Source: Oscillospiraceae bacterium (GTDB lineage Bacteria; Bacillota_A; Clostridia; Oscillospirales; Ruminococcaceae). Taken from it: a stretch of DNA of 9,675 nucleotides. Below the pieces are notes generated by a model that worked only from the letters and a program-made list of their open reading frames with translations, was not told the DNA's origin and did no database searches. Numbering within the stretch: position 1 is the stretch's first letter; each line of letters starts with the position of its first letter. Shown in pieces: positions 1 through 6,916 of the stretch. Position numbers and translations under genes: made by a program. The stretch spans positions 1 to 9,675 of the forward strand of contig JAFQAF010000186.1 in assembly GCA_017400025.1 (NCBI GenBank), read 5' to 3'.

Positions 1-44
1 AAAACTAATAGAGTCGAACCCCGACACAACCCTGCATATAACAG

Positions 45-76
45 AAAAGCACAGCAGAATAATCTGCTGTGCTTTT
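45..76. terminator. Perfect 14-bp hairpin, bidirectional terminator
   Basis: The arms 45-58 and 63-76 (AAAAGCACAGCAGA and its exact complement) enclose an ATAA loop. Each strand ends the stem in a run of T, so it can terminate in either direction. It lies 35 bp beyond the stop codon of the leftward Rrf2 gene, which it most likely ends. It could also stop a rightward transcript entering from outside the window. No gene can be supported in bases 1-44. Confidence 0.85.
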
Positions 77-111
77 CCTGCGGAAATATGCTGTCATGTA
101 AAGATAAAGTT

Positions 112-531
112 TTAAATTTCACCTATTGTGCCGTCCAGCAGGTCCTGTACTGATACACCCTTGAAAAAACGGTCAATCATACGGTCCAGTTCTGTCCACA
201 TTTTCAGCGTTGGGCAGCTGTCCTTGCGGGGGCAGATTTTGTTGGGGTTTTCAAGACAGGAAACAGGGGCATAGCTGCCTTCTGTAGCTTTCAGAATATC
301 GGCCACAGAATATTCAGCAGGCCGGCGGTTCAGTTTATAGCCGCCTCCCTTACCTCTTACACTGTCCAGCAGACCGCTTCTGGACAATGATGAAACTATG
401 CTCTCCAGATATTTTTCGGAAATATCCTGGCGCTGTGCCACTTCAGTCAAAGGTATAAAACCGTTGCTTTTCTGGCTCGCCAGATCTGCCATCACTCTCA
501 GTGCATATCTGCCTTTTGTAGAAACCAGCAT
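112..531 (-). CDS. Rrf2/IscR-family transcriptional regulator (iron-sulfur type)
   Basis: A 139-residue winged-helix regulator of the Rrf2 family, a typical length. An N-terminal helix-turn-helix runs through residues about 4-67, with the family signature MLVSTKGRYALRVMADLA at the start and a GKGGGYKL wing at 61-67. Three cysteines at C92, C100 and C106 (CX7CX5C) match the cluster-binding region of IscR, so it probably carries a [2Fe-2S] cluster. The fourth ligand of E. coli IscR, a histidine three residues after the last cysteine, is leucine here (L109), so cluster ligation must differ if present. I chose the ATG at 531 because GGAGGT lies 6 nt upstream and the conserved family sequence begins there. 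An in-frame ATG at 594 would add 21 unconserved residues that span the RBS. The gene is divergent from the EamA permease. Targets cannot be read from the sequence; autoregulation and Fe-S or cysteine metabolism are usual for the family. Confidence 0.92.
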   Translation of the reverse strand: MLVSTKGRYALRVMADLASQKSNGFIPLTEVAQRQDISEKYLESIVSSLSRSGLLDSVRGKGGGYKLNRRPAEYSVADILKATEGSYAPVSCLENPNKICPRKDSCPTLKMWTELDRMIDRFFKGVSVQDLLDGTIGEI

Positions 532-557
532 AAGACTACCTCCAATAACATATATTA

Positions 558-563
558 ATAATA
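558..563 (-). promoter_or_regulatory. Possible -10 element for the Rrf2 gene
   Basis: Read on the minus strand this is TATTAT. It would place a transcript start near 551, about 20 nt before the ATG at 531 and just ahead of the GGAGGT ribosome binding site. No convincing -35 box is seen at the right distance (TTATGT at a 17-bp spacing). The promoter may be weak or activator-dependent, or the call may be wrong in this AT-rich stretch. Confidence 0.3.
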
Positions 564-588
564 CTTTTGTGGTAATTTTAACATAATT

Positions 589-600
589 TGACACGTGTCA
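589..600. promoter_or_regulatory. 12-bp perfect palindrome, candidate operator
   Basis: TGACACGTGTCA is a perfect inverted repeat between the divergent Rrf2 and EamA genes, 24 bp upstream of the EamA -35 box. A related GACA-T-TGTC element lies at 627-635 and overlaps that -35 box. Together they look like two binding sites for one dimeric regulator, possibly the adjacent Rrf2 protein. This is inference: no Rrf2 consensus is matched exactly. Confidence 0.45.
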
Positions 601-624
601 CAATAAAGGCAATTTACACTTTTT

Positions 625-653
625 TTGACATTGTCTAATTTATAGGTTATTAT
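625..653 (+). promoter_or_regulatory. Sigma-A promoter of the EamA permease gene
   Basis: A consensus TTGACA (625-630) and TATTAT (648-653) are separated by 17 bp. Transcription would start near 660, about 26 nt before the ATG at 686, leaving room for GGAGG at 677-681. An alternative ATG at 662 would sit almost on the transcript start, which supports the downstream start codon. Confidence 0.8.
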
Positions 654-685
654 AAATAGATATGATATCAGATTATGGAGGATTT

Positions 686-1576
686 ATGAAAAAACAGACA
701 GCAATTTTTCTGCTTGTTATAGTTACTGTGATATGGGGCGGCGGCTTTGTGGGTATAAAGCTGGCTCTGGACAACGGAGTTTCCGCCGGTACACTGAATA
801 TGATAAGAGGTGCCATATTCACTTTTGTTGTATTTTCCGCTTTTCCCAAACAGGTGCTTGGTATGTCAAAACGGCAGTTTTTCAACGGCCTGCGGGTAGG
901 TGTTTTCAATTTCCTGGGCTTTATCCTGCAGGCGGTGGGTGCACTGTATACCACACCGGGCAATTCTTCTTTCCTCACTGTCACAAATGTGGTTATGGTG
1001 CCGTTTATGGCGTGGGCGCTGTACAAGGTTAAGCCCAGACCGCGAAATATAGTGGCGGTTGCCCTGTGTATGGCCGGTATGGCAGTGCTGACAGGTGTTG
1101 TGGGCACAGAGTTTGTGCTGAACATCGGCGATGCCTACACCATAGCAGGTGCTGCAGGTTTTGCAATGAGCATTGTTCTGCTGGCACAGCAGCCACGGGA
1201 CGGCCACTTTGCCGCCGGTTCATTTATGCTGGGGCTCACACTTTTCCTTGGCGGTGCCTTTTATGCCGTATTTTTTGAAGGCATCACACCGGCATCCCTT
1301 GCCCTTGTAAACTGGAAAGCTGCCCTGCTGCCTATACTCTATCTTTCCATCGGCTCAAACTTTGTGGCGCAGTCACTGCAGATTGTGGCACAGCGCTATC
1401 TCACAGCGGCCACAGCCAGCCTTGTGCTCACACTGGAAGGTGTCTTCGGCTGCCTGTTCAGCGTGCTGTGGGGCTTTGAAAAATTCACCGCAAACCTGCT
1501 TGTGGGCGGCGGCCTGATTATGGCCAGCCTTATCCTCAGCGAAATACAGATTATAAAACCGAAAAAAACCAGATAA
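686..1576 (+). CDS. EamA/DMT-superfamily permease
   Basis: A 296-residue inner-membrane protein with about ten hydrophobic helices in two homologous halves (roughly residues 5-140 and 150-290), the standard architecture and length of EamA drug/metabolite transporters. The family hallmark near the end of the first helix, WGGGFVGIK from W17, is present, and PGNSSFLT marks the end of the fourth. The C-terminus is basic (KPKKTR), as expected for a cytoplasmic tail. The substrate cannot be assigned; relatives export or import amino acids, nucleotides or other small metabolites. The ATG at 686 is preceded by GGAGG with 4 nt spacing. The gene has its own promoter and terminator, so it is a single transcription unit and probably not part of the glycan locus downstream. 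Regulation by the divergent Rrf2 protein is possible but unproven. Confidence 0.93.
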   Translation: MKKQTAIFLLVIVTVIWGGGFVGIKLALDNGVSAGTLNMIRGAIFTFVVFSAFPKQVLGMSKRQFFNGLRVGVFNFLGFILQAVGALYTTPGNSSFLTVTNVVMVPFMAWALYKVKPRPRNIVAVALCMAGMAVLTGVVGTEFVLNIGDAYTIAGAAGFAMSIVLLAQQPRDGHFAAGSFMLGLTLFLGGAFYAVFFEGITPASLALVNWKAALLPILYLSIGSNFVAQSLQIVAQRYLTAATASLVLTLEGVFGCLFSVLWGFEKFTANLLVGGGLIMASLILSEIQIIKPKKTR

Positions 1577-1579
1577 CAG

Positions 1580-1605
1580 AGCGCCCGGCAGGGCGCTTTT
1601 ATTTA
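1580..1605 (+). terminator. Rho-independent terminator after the EamA gene
   Basis: The GC-rich arms AGCGCCC (1580-1586) and GGGCGCT (1591-1597) enclose a GGCA loop and are followed by a T-rich tail (TTTATTTA). The hairpin begins 4 nt after the TAA of the permease gene. It separates that gene from the sugar locus. Confidence 0.9.
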
Positions 1606-1636
1606 TTAACTCACTATTAACAATGCGGCCTTTCTA

Positions 1637-1665
1637 TTGTAATTTTGCTCTAATTCATATATAAT
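1637..1665 (+). promoter_or_regulatory. Sigma-A promoter for the legB-led gene cluster
   Basis: TTGTAA (1637-1642) and a perfect TATAAT (1660-1665) are spaced 17 bp apart, giving a start near 1672 and a leader of about 50 nt. No riboswitch-like or attenuator structure is evident in that leader. The ribosome binding site GAGGA (1709-1713) lies 8 nt before the ATG at 1722. This is the only strong promoter seen before 9500, so it probably serves all genes to 9504. Confidence 0.75.
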
Positions 1666-1721
1666 AAGTAAAACTATGCAATTTTATATCTAAAATAAAT
1701 TTTCAAGCGAGGATTTAATAT

Positions 1722-2708
1722 ATGGCTAACAAAAAGGTACTTGTTACAGGTGCAGACGGCTTTATCGGCTCTCACCTCACACAGCAGCTTATCCGCGAAG
1801 GCTATGATGTTACAGCTTTCTGTGCATACAACTCTTTCGGCACCTGGGGCTGGATAGACACTTTCTCAAAAGAAGAGAAAAATGCCCTCAACGTTATTAT
1901 GGGTGACGTGCGTGACCCTAACGGCGTGCGCGTTGCAATGAAAGGCATGGACACAGTTTATCATCTGGCTGCACTTATCGCTATTCCTTTCTCATACCAT
2001 TCACCGGACACATACGTGGATACAAACATCAAGGGCACACTGAATGTTCTGCAGGCAGCCCGTGACCTGGACACACGCCGTGTGCTGGTTACATCAACAA
2101 GCGAAGTTTACGGTACTGCACAGTATGTGCCTATTGACGAAAAGCATCCATACCAGGGCCAGAGTCCATACTCTGCCACAAAAATCGGTGCAGACAGAAT
2201 TGCAGAGAGCTTCTACCGCTCCTTCAACACACCTGTTACAATAGTCCGTCCGTTCAATACTTTCGGCCCCCGCCAGTCCGCCCGTGCTGTTATCCCTACA
2301 ATCATCAGCCAGCTGCTGGCAGGCAAGGAAGAAATCCGTCTGGGTTCCCTCACACCTACCCGTGACTTCAACTATGTAAAAGACACAGCAAACGGCTTTG
2401 TTACAATTGCAAAACACGACAATACCATCGGCCGCGAACTGAACATTGCCACAGAAAAAGAAATCTCCATCGGTCAGCTGGCAGAAGAACTTATCAGACA
2501 GATTAACCCGAATGCAAAAATCGTTACAGATACAGACCGTCTGCGCCCTGAAAAGAGCGAAGTTAACCGCCTGCTGGGCACAGCAAAAGAGCTGAACAAG
2601 CTGACAGGCTGGAAGCCTAACTATACATTCGAAGAAGGCATTGCCGAAACTATCGAATGGTTCAGAGGCAATCTGTCCTCCTACAAGACAGATATCTACA
2701 ATATCTAA
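1722..2708 (+). CDS. legB: LegB-type NAD-dependent NDP-GlcNAc 4,6-dehydratase
   Basis: A 328-residue extended short-chain dehydrogenase, full length for its family. The NAD-binding Rossmann glycines are in GADGFIG (10-16). The catalytic pair is Y150 and K154 in YSATK. The active-site loop TSTSEVYG (124-131) has T126, S127, E128, with serine where RmlB/Gmd-type dehydratases carry aspartate. AFCAYNSFGTWGW near the N-terminus, LIAIPFSYHSPDTYVDTN and FGPRQSARAVIPTI are features I recognise from the LegB group (LLPSF_EDH_00030 family), whose characterised Campylobacter member removes water from GDP-GlcNAc to give a 4-keto-6-deoxy sugar, the first step to legionaminic acid. The nucleotide carrier (GDP or UDP) cannot be told from sequence. 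It is cytoplasmic. Its usual partner LegC appears to start only at 9645, with five membrane-protein genes between. Sister functions such as a UDP-sugar 4,6-dehydratase for another deoxy amino sugar remain possible. Confidence 0.88.
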   Translation: MANKKVLVTGADGFIGSHLTQQLIREGYDVTAFCAYNSFGTWGWIDTFSKEEKNALNVIMGDVRDPNGVRVAMKGMDTVYHLAALIAIPFSYHSPDTYVDTNIKGTLNVLQAARDLDTRRVLVTSTSEVYGTAQYVPIDEKHPYQGQSPYSATKIGADRIAESFYRSFNTPVTIVRPFNTFGPRQSARAVIPTIISQLLAGKEEIRLGSLTPTRDFNYVKDTANGFVTIAKHDNTIGRELNIATEKEISIGQLAEELIRQINPNAKIVTDTDRLRPEKSEVNRLLGTAKELNKLTGWKPNYTFEEGIAETIEWFRGNLSSYKTDIYNI

Positions 2709-2727
2709 ATAACGGCGGCGTTATTTA
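2706..2727 (+). promoter_or_regulatory. Perfect hairpin joining stop codon to next start codon
   Basis: The arms TAAATAACG (2706-2714) and CGTTATTTA (2719-2727) are exact complements around a GCGG loop, giving a 9-bp stem. The stem begins with the TAA stop of the dehydratase gene and ends on the A of the ATG of the DUF2142 gene, so it fills the whole 18-nt gap. The only Shine-Dalgarno-like bases (GGCGG, 2714-2718) are mainly in the loop. It may couple or damp translation of the membrane-protein genes. Terminator activity is less likely because no T tract follows. Confidence 0.6.
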
Positions 2728-4331
2728 TGGATGTATTAGCAAACAAATTAAGAATGACAGTCGATAACCTTAAGAAAAAGCCTGTGCTGGTATACAGTAT
2801 GGGCTGTTTGCTTTTGTTTGCACTGTCATTTTTCTTTACCTATTATCTCCGTGTTATCTATTCCCCGGCCTGGCTGGGGCAGATAAACGGCACACTGGGC
2901 ATTTTCGGGGCACTGTGGCTGGTGTATACCGCCTTTGTGCTGGCGGCCCGCTTTGCAAAGAACAACCGGAGCCTGTTTATGGCTCTGCTCCTGCTGGTGC
3001 TGGGTGTGGTGTGGACCTTTGCCACACCGCCAAACCAGGTGCCGGACGAACACACCCACTTCCTGCGCAGCCACCAGATGGCCCAGGGCCAGTGGGGGTT
3101 TGACCAGCATCACGTTTTCCCGGATGATGTGAACAGCTTTATAAAGCATTTCCCCCAGGCGCACAACAACGGCTACCCTGCAAAAGAGGGCAACACCGTG
3201 TACAACCGCTTTGTGGAATACTATGACGCCCTGAAAAGCGGCGAAAAAGCGGAAAATGTGGGCATAATTATTTTCCAGGTTATACCTTATATCCCCGGTG
3301 CAGTTGGTATCTTCCTGGCCCGTCTTATGGGCTTCGGGGCACTGGGTGCGTTTTACGGCCACCGTTTGGCAAATGTGGCGGTTTTCTGTTTCACAGCTTA
3401 CTTTGCCCTTAAAATGGCGGGCAAGTTCAGGGTGATTATGTTCACCCTTATGTCCCTGCCGCTGATGGGCTTTATGTACTCCTCTGCAAACAGCGACAGT
3501 ATGCTGTTCGCCCTTATGTTCCTTATGTTCGGCGCTGTGCTGTCACAGCAGTTTGACTGGAAAAAGGGCCTTGTGTTCGCTTTCAGCTTTGCTGTGCTGT
3601 GCACCTGCAAAATGAGCTACATCGTTTTCCTGCCGCTGGTATTCTGTGTACCGAAAGAGGGCTGGCAGGTAAAAGTGAAGGACAAAAACATCTCCAGGCT
3701 GGTTTATCTGGTCTTTGCCCTTGTGGTTTTCCTTATTGTCTACCAGGGTATGGGGCTGTATGTTTCCGCCTTTTCAAACTACGGGGAAATCCCCCGCACA
3801 ATGTCAGATACAGACCCTGTGGCACAGCTGATTTTCATACTGAAAAACCCTCTGCGCTATGCGGCAGTGTTCTTTGATACACTGAAAAACAACGCTTTCT
3901 TCCTGTTCTCCGGCGGCGTTCTCGGCTGGCTGGATGTCCACCTGCCTCTTATCAATTATCTCACACCGGTGATAGTTATTTTTTGCTGTGCAAAGCAGGC
4001 ACAGGTGTTCACAAAAGAGGATATGAACAAGACAGCCATATTCTTTGTATGCGGCATTCTCACCTACGCAGTGGCTATGACAGGCCTCTACCTGTCCTGG
4101 ACACCGGTAACACTGCCGCAGATTATCGGCCTGCAGATGCGCTATGTCTACCCGGCCTTTATGGGCTTTGCCATGGCGATGGGCCAGTATTTTTCCACAC
4201 GAGTGGACAAAAATGTTAAAAATACAGACTTCTCCTGCATAACCACCGGCTATGTGTTCTCACTCTTTGCAGTGGTGCTTATGCTTATCGTTTACTATTT
4301 ACCGGAAAGGGCGGTGGTATTTGTTGCTTAA
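2727..4331 (+). CDS. DUF2142 polytopic membrane protein, probable glycan assembly
   Basis: A 534-residue protein with about 12 hydrophobic segments. After a short basic cytoplasmic N-terminus come helices near 20-40, 55-75 and 82-100. The motif PDEHTHF (106-112) follows in the first large outward loop, with PPNQV just before it. An acidic pair after an early helix, in the context PDExxHF, is the mark of the DUF2142 family, which is common in surface-polysaccharide loci and resembles GT-C glycosyltransferases that use polyprenyl-linked sugars. D107 and E108 are therefore the likely key residues. The biochemical role of the family is not established. The gene starts 18 nt after the legB stop, has a weak ribosome binding site within a hairpin, and its 3' end overlaps the next gene by 8 nt, so translation is probably coupled. 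An internal ATG at codon 10 lacks a ribosome binding site and is less likely. Confidence 0.85.
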   Translation: MDVLANKLRMTVDNLKKKPVLVYSMGCLLLFALSFFFTYYLRVIYSPAWLGQINGTLGIFGALWLVYTAFVLAARFAKNNRSLFMALLLLVLGVVWTFATPPNQVPDEHTHFLRSHQMAQGQWGFDQHHVFPDDVNSFIKHFPQAHNNGYPAKEGNTVYNRFVEYYDALKSGEKAENVGIIIFQVIPYIPGAVGIFLARLMGFGALGAFYGHRLANVAVFCFTAYFALKMAGKFRVIMFTLMSLPLMGFMYSSANSDSMLFALMFLMFGAVLSQQFDWKKGLVFAFSFAVLCTCKMSYIVFLPLVFCVPKEGWQVKVKDKNISRLVYLVFALVVFLIVYQGMGLYVSAFSNYGEIPRTMSDTDPVAQLIFILKNPLRYAAVFFDTLKNNAFFLFSGGVLGWLDVHLPLINYLTPVIVIFCCAKQAQVFTKEDMNKTAIFFVCGILTYAVAMTGLYLSWTPVTLPQIIGLQMRYVYPAFMGFAMAMGQYFSTRVDKNVKNTDFSCITTGYVFSLFAVVLMLIVYYLPERAVVFVA

Positions 4332-6264
4332 CAGTTTGTTTGCACTGGCAGTTGTGATTATGTTTGCCTTTGCGCTGCATACCCTCACCGGCATAAAAAG
4401 CCGGCTGGCACCGCTGGTTTCCATCACCACCCTGGTGGCTGTGGCCATACTCTGCGGTATGTACGACCTGCTGAAGCCTGGCGTGGTGCTGGCCTATGCA
4501 GTGGGCGTTGCCGCCTTTGCATACAGCCTTTACAAAGCAAAGGACAGCCTGAAAGAAAAGCTGGCCTCCTTCCTTTCACCGGGGGTGGTGCTGTTTATAC
4601 TTTCATCCTTTGCAATGCTGCTGTTTATGGCAATGCGCCAGCCGCTGATGACAGAATGGGACGAATTCTCCTTCTGGGGCATCAGCCAGAAACTGCTGAA
4701 AATCCACGACCAGCTGTACACCTACTACAAATCCAGTATGATAGGCAATTCCACCCCTCCGGGGCTGCCGGTGCTGTCCTATTTCTTCCAGCGGTTTGTG
4801 CCGGAATTCACAGAGTGGATCAGCTTTCTGGCCTATGACGTGCTTTTCTTTGCCTGCTACAGTGCCTTTACTGCGGCCTTTGAAAAGAAAAGCTGGAACT
4901 CCGCCGTGATGACATACGTCTTCGGCTTCCTTGTTCCTTATGTTTTTGAAGTTTATACAAAAATAATCTACCTTGAGCCGGTTTATATGCTCACCTATGC
5001 GGATATTCCTCTGGGGGTTGTGTTTGCCGGTGCAATGGCGGTTTACTTCTTCTCCGAAAATACAGACAGCCGCACAGTCCTGCCGGTGCTGCCTGTGATT
5101 TTCTTCCTCACTATGATAAAGGATATGGGTTTTGCCCTGTCCTGCATTGTGGTGTTTATGGCTTTCTTTGATATGTGGGCTGGCAGGAAGGAATTCTCTT
5201 TCCTTAAAATCCGCGGTTTCTTCGGCAAGGTGGCTGCAGCGGCAGTTATGCTCATCACAGCCCTGGGCACCTTCCTTTCCTGGTCCATGCACATGGCACG
5301 CGTTATGGAGCGTGACCCCTTTGCCCTGGGCGGTGCCACAAATATGGGCATGGTGGAAATGCTTGTCACCGGCGTGAAAGAGCTGCTGATAGGCCCCAGA
5401 AGTGAAAAATTCCAGGTTATCACTGACCTTATGGTGAAGGCTTTCCTCAGGACAGAGCTTTCCTTCCTGGGCAGCGGTATCCGCATCTTTATAATCATCA
5501 CAGCGGTTTTTGCTGTGGCGGCAGTTCTCAATGATAAAAAAGGCTTTTTGCGCACAGTCACCCTTTATGTAACCAGCCTTATCGGCTTTGTGGGCTACTA
5601 TGTGTTCCACATTTTCCTTTATGTTTATATCTTCAAGGACAACGCCTATGAGCTGGTAAGCTACAACCGTTACATCTATCCGTACTATATCGGCTGGATG
5701 TGCTTCGGGGTGTTTGCACTGTGCCTTGCGGTGAAAAACGGCAGGCGCTTCCTTTCAAAAACTGCACTGTTCTGTTTCTCCGGTATTATTCTGGTGCTGT
5801 TCCACGTTTACACAGACTATGAATACCTGTTTATAGGCTGTGCAGAAAGAAACTTTGCCACACGCCGCAGCATACAGACAAAGGCGGACTACCTTGACGA
5901 TGTAATCAACCCTGAGGACGTGATTTATCTTTACTCCGGCGGGGACAACGGCCAGCGCTGGTTTATCTACACCCATCAACTGGCGGAAAACTATATTATA
6001 GAAGACTTCGGCGTGGATACCACCGGTATGACAGAGGAGGAAATCCGCACTGCATACAGACAGAAACTGTACACACGCTTTACAGAAAAAGGTGTTACCC
6101 ACGTGCTGATAGATTCTTCATCCGAATTCTTTATCGATACCTTCGGGGACCTTTTCGATGTGCCTATGGATTATGTGGGCCTTGATTCCGTTGCCTATTA
6201 CAAAGTGAACTACACAGATGACTGGTTCAGCTTCAGCGAAGTAAAGGGAGGTGTGGTGAAATGA
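4324..6264 (+). CDS. GT-C-like polytopic membrane protein, copy 1
   Basis: 646 residues: about 12 hydrophobic segments to roughly residue 505, then a soluble C-terminal part (about 510-646). The motif WDEFSFWG begins at W112, with D113 and E114 in the first large outward loop, followed by a conserved YTYYKSSM stretch. ADIPLG has D227. Acidic residues in early outward loops are typical of GT-C glycosyltransferases, so a polyprenyl-sugar-using transferase is the best guess; no named family is recognised. The tail ends with VTHVLID, AYYKVNY and VKGG, all shared with copy 2. I chose the TTG at 4324 because an SD-like GGCGGTGG lies 6 nt upstream and copy 2 starts identically (ML-S plus FAF-L--LTGI). 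A start at the ATG at 4252 would overlap the DUF2142 gene by 80 nt and add residues absent from copy 2; TTG 4321 is an alternative. The 3' end overlaps the next gene by 4 nt (ATGA). Confidence 0.82.
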   Translation: MLNSLFALAVVIMFAFALHTLTGIKSRLAPLVSITTLVAVAILCGMYDLLKPGVVLAYAVGVAAFAYSLYKAKDSLKEKLASFLSPGVVLFILSSFAMLLFMAMRQPLMTEWDEFSFWGISQKLLKIHDQLYTYYKSSMIGNSTPPGLPVLSYFFQRFVPEFTEWISFLAYDVLFFACYSAFTAAFEKKSWNSAVMTYVFGFLVPYVFEVYTKIIYLEPVYMLTYADIPLGVVFAGAMAVYFFSENTDSRTVLPVLPVIFFLTMIKDMGFALSCIVVFMAFFDMWAGRKEFSFLKIRGFFGKVAAAAVMLITALGTFLSWSMHMARVMERDPFALGGATNMGMVEMLVTGVKELLIGPRSEKFQVITDLMVKAFLRTELSFLGSGIRIFIIITAVFAVAAVLNDKKGFLRTVTLYVTSLIGFVGYYVFHIFLYVYIFKDNAYELVSYNRYIYPYYIGWMCFGVFALCLAVKNGRRFLSKTALFCFSGIILVLFHVYTDYEYLFIGCAERNFATRRSIQTKADYLDDVINPEDVIYLYSGGDNGQRWFIYTHQLAENYIIEDFGVDTTGMTEEEIRTAYRQKLYTRFTEKGVTHVLIDSSSEFFIDTFGDLFDVPMDYVGLDSVAYYKVNYTDDWFSFSEVKGGVVK

Positions 6265-6875
6265 TAAAAAGGATTGAAAAAATCAAAGCCTGGCAGATTT
6301 TCACAGCCACAGCCCTTGTGTTTGTACTTGGCTTTGTTACGGTGTGCGGCTATCACTGCATAAGGGAAACCTCTGCCCGCAAGGACGGCACACTGGTCAC
6401 CCACACACTGACAGCAGACGATTTTGAACTGCGCGATATAAAGAAAACAGACGATGGCTGGCGCACCACAAACCACGACAGCCAGATGCGCCTGGACAAA
6501 GAACAGAAATTCTCCAGTATGAAATTCACTATGGACTACTCCGTTGAGCCGGGGGAAATAGTGGTTTATTACAAAGAACCGGGGGACGAACACTACTCCG
6601 AACAGAAACGCCTGTGGGCACAGCCGGTGGACGGCACAGACAACCGGTACATCGTGCAGATGCCGGTAAAGCAGGTGACTGCCATCCGTCTGGACCCTTC
6701 CATGTTTGCCGGCAACAATCTGGTTTTCGGCGACTTTGTGTTCAATGAAGAAAAGCAGATTGCAGATTACTTTGATGTTACCTACACCCATGTTTTCTGT
6801 CTTGTGCTTTACACCCTTGTGGTTTCTGCCTGCCTTAAATACGGCCAGGAATTTCTTACAAAAAAATTTGACTGA
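6261..6875 (+). CDS. Small membrane protein with outward beta-rich domain, copy 1
   Basis: 204 residues with no function I recognise. One hydrophobic helix lies near residues 12-32, then a polar domain of about 145 residues, a second helix near 179-197, and a short tail ending LTKKFD. By the positive-inside rule the polar domain faces outward. Its alternating hydrophobic pattern (FSSMKFTMDYSV, EIVVYYKEP, AIRLDPS) suggests a beta-sandwich, perhaps sugar-binding. The block YSEQKRLWAQPV around W119 and the DSQM and IRLDP motifs recur in the second copy. The ATG overlaps the TGA of the preceding gene (ATGA), with a strong GGGAGGTG ribosome binding site inside that gene's last codons, so the two are translated together in matched amounts. 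I infer that it is a dedicated partner or substrate-presenting subunit of copy 1. It ends with tandem stops, TGA TAA. Confidence 0.78.
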   Translation: MIKRIEKIKAWQIFTATALVFVLGFVTVCGYHCIRETSARKDGTLVTHTLTADDFELRDIKKTDDGWRTTNHDSQMRLDKEQKFSSMKFTMDYSVEPGEIVVYYKEPGDEHYSEQKRLWAQPVDGTDNRYIVQMPVKQVTAIRLDPSMFAGNNLVFGDFVFNEEKQIADYFDVTYTHVFCLVLYTLVVSACLKYGQEFLTKKFD

Positions 6876-6916
6876 TAACTGATTAAAATATCCCATACAG
6901 AAAGGCGGTGGTCTGC

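Larger units (their letters stand above)
4303..6875 (+). repeat. Tandem two-gene module, first unit
   Basis: The block from the SD-like AAAGGGCGGTGG through the small ectodomain gene is repeated directly downstream (6901-9504) in the same order and orientation, with a unit length near 2.6 kb. Some DNA stretches are identical in the two units, such as the codons for WDEFSFWG and for LWAQPV. This indicates an old tandem duplication rather than convergence. Boundaries are approximate. Confidence 0.85.

Noticed and set aside
9..30. TCGAACCCCGAC near the left edge resembles a tRNA T-arm read backwards
   Set aside because: When folded, the five bases on either side of the would-be T-loop do not pair (one Watson-Crick pair, two wobbles at best), and too little sequence is present. 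A fragment or attachment site cannot be supported.
112..594. Longer Rrf2 reading with 21 extra N-terminal residues
   Set aside because: The extra codons cover the GGAGGT ribosome binding site and the AT-rich promoter region, and the Rrf2 family signature starts at the ATG at 531.
673..1125. Minus-strand open frame opposite the EamA permease
   Set aside because: The opposing frame has clear permease motifs, promoter, ribosome binding site and terminator. The antisense frame has none.
2715..2727. Hairpin at 2706-2727 as a Rho-independent terminator
   Set aside because: The T residues belong to the stem itself, the stem is AT-rich, and the sequence after it has no T tract. The following gene is closely spaced in the same direction.
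4603..5610. Long open frame of 335 codons on the minus strand
   Set aside because: It lies wholly inside the copy 1 membrane gene, is rich in His, Cys and Gln without domain features, and has no ribosome binding site. It reflects the codon bias of the real gene.
4303..6910. Module duplication as a transposon or insertion sequence
   Set aside because: There is no transposase, terminal inverted repeat or target duplication at the unit edges. Simple tandem gene duplication explains the arrangement.
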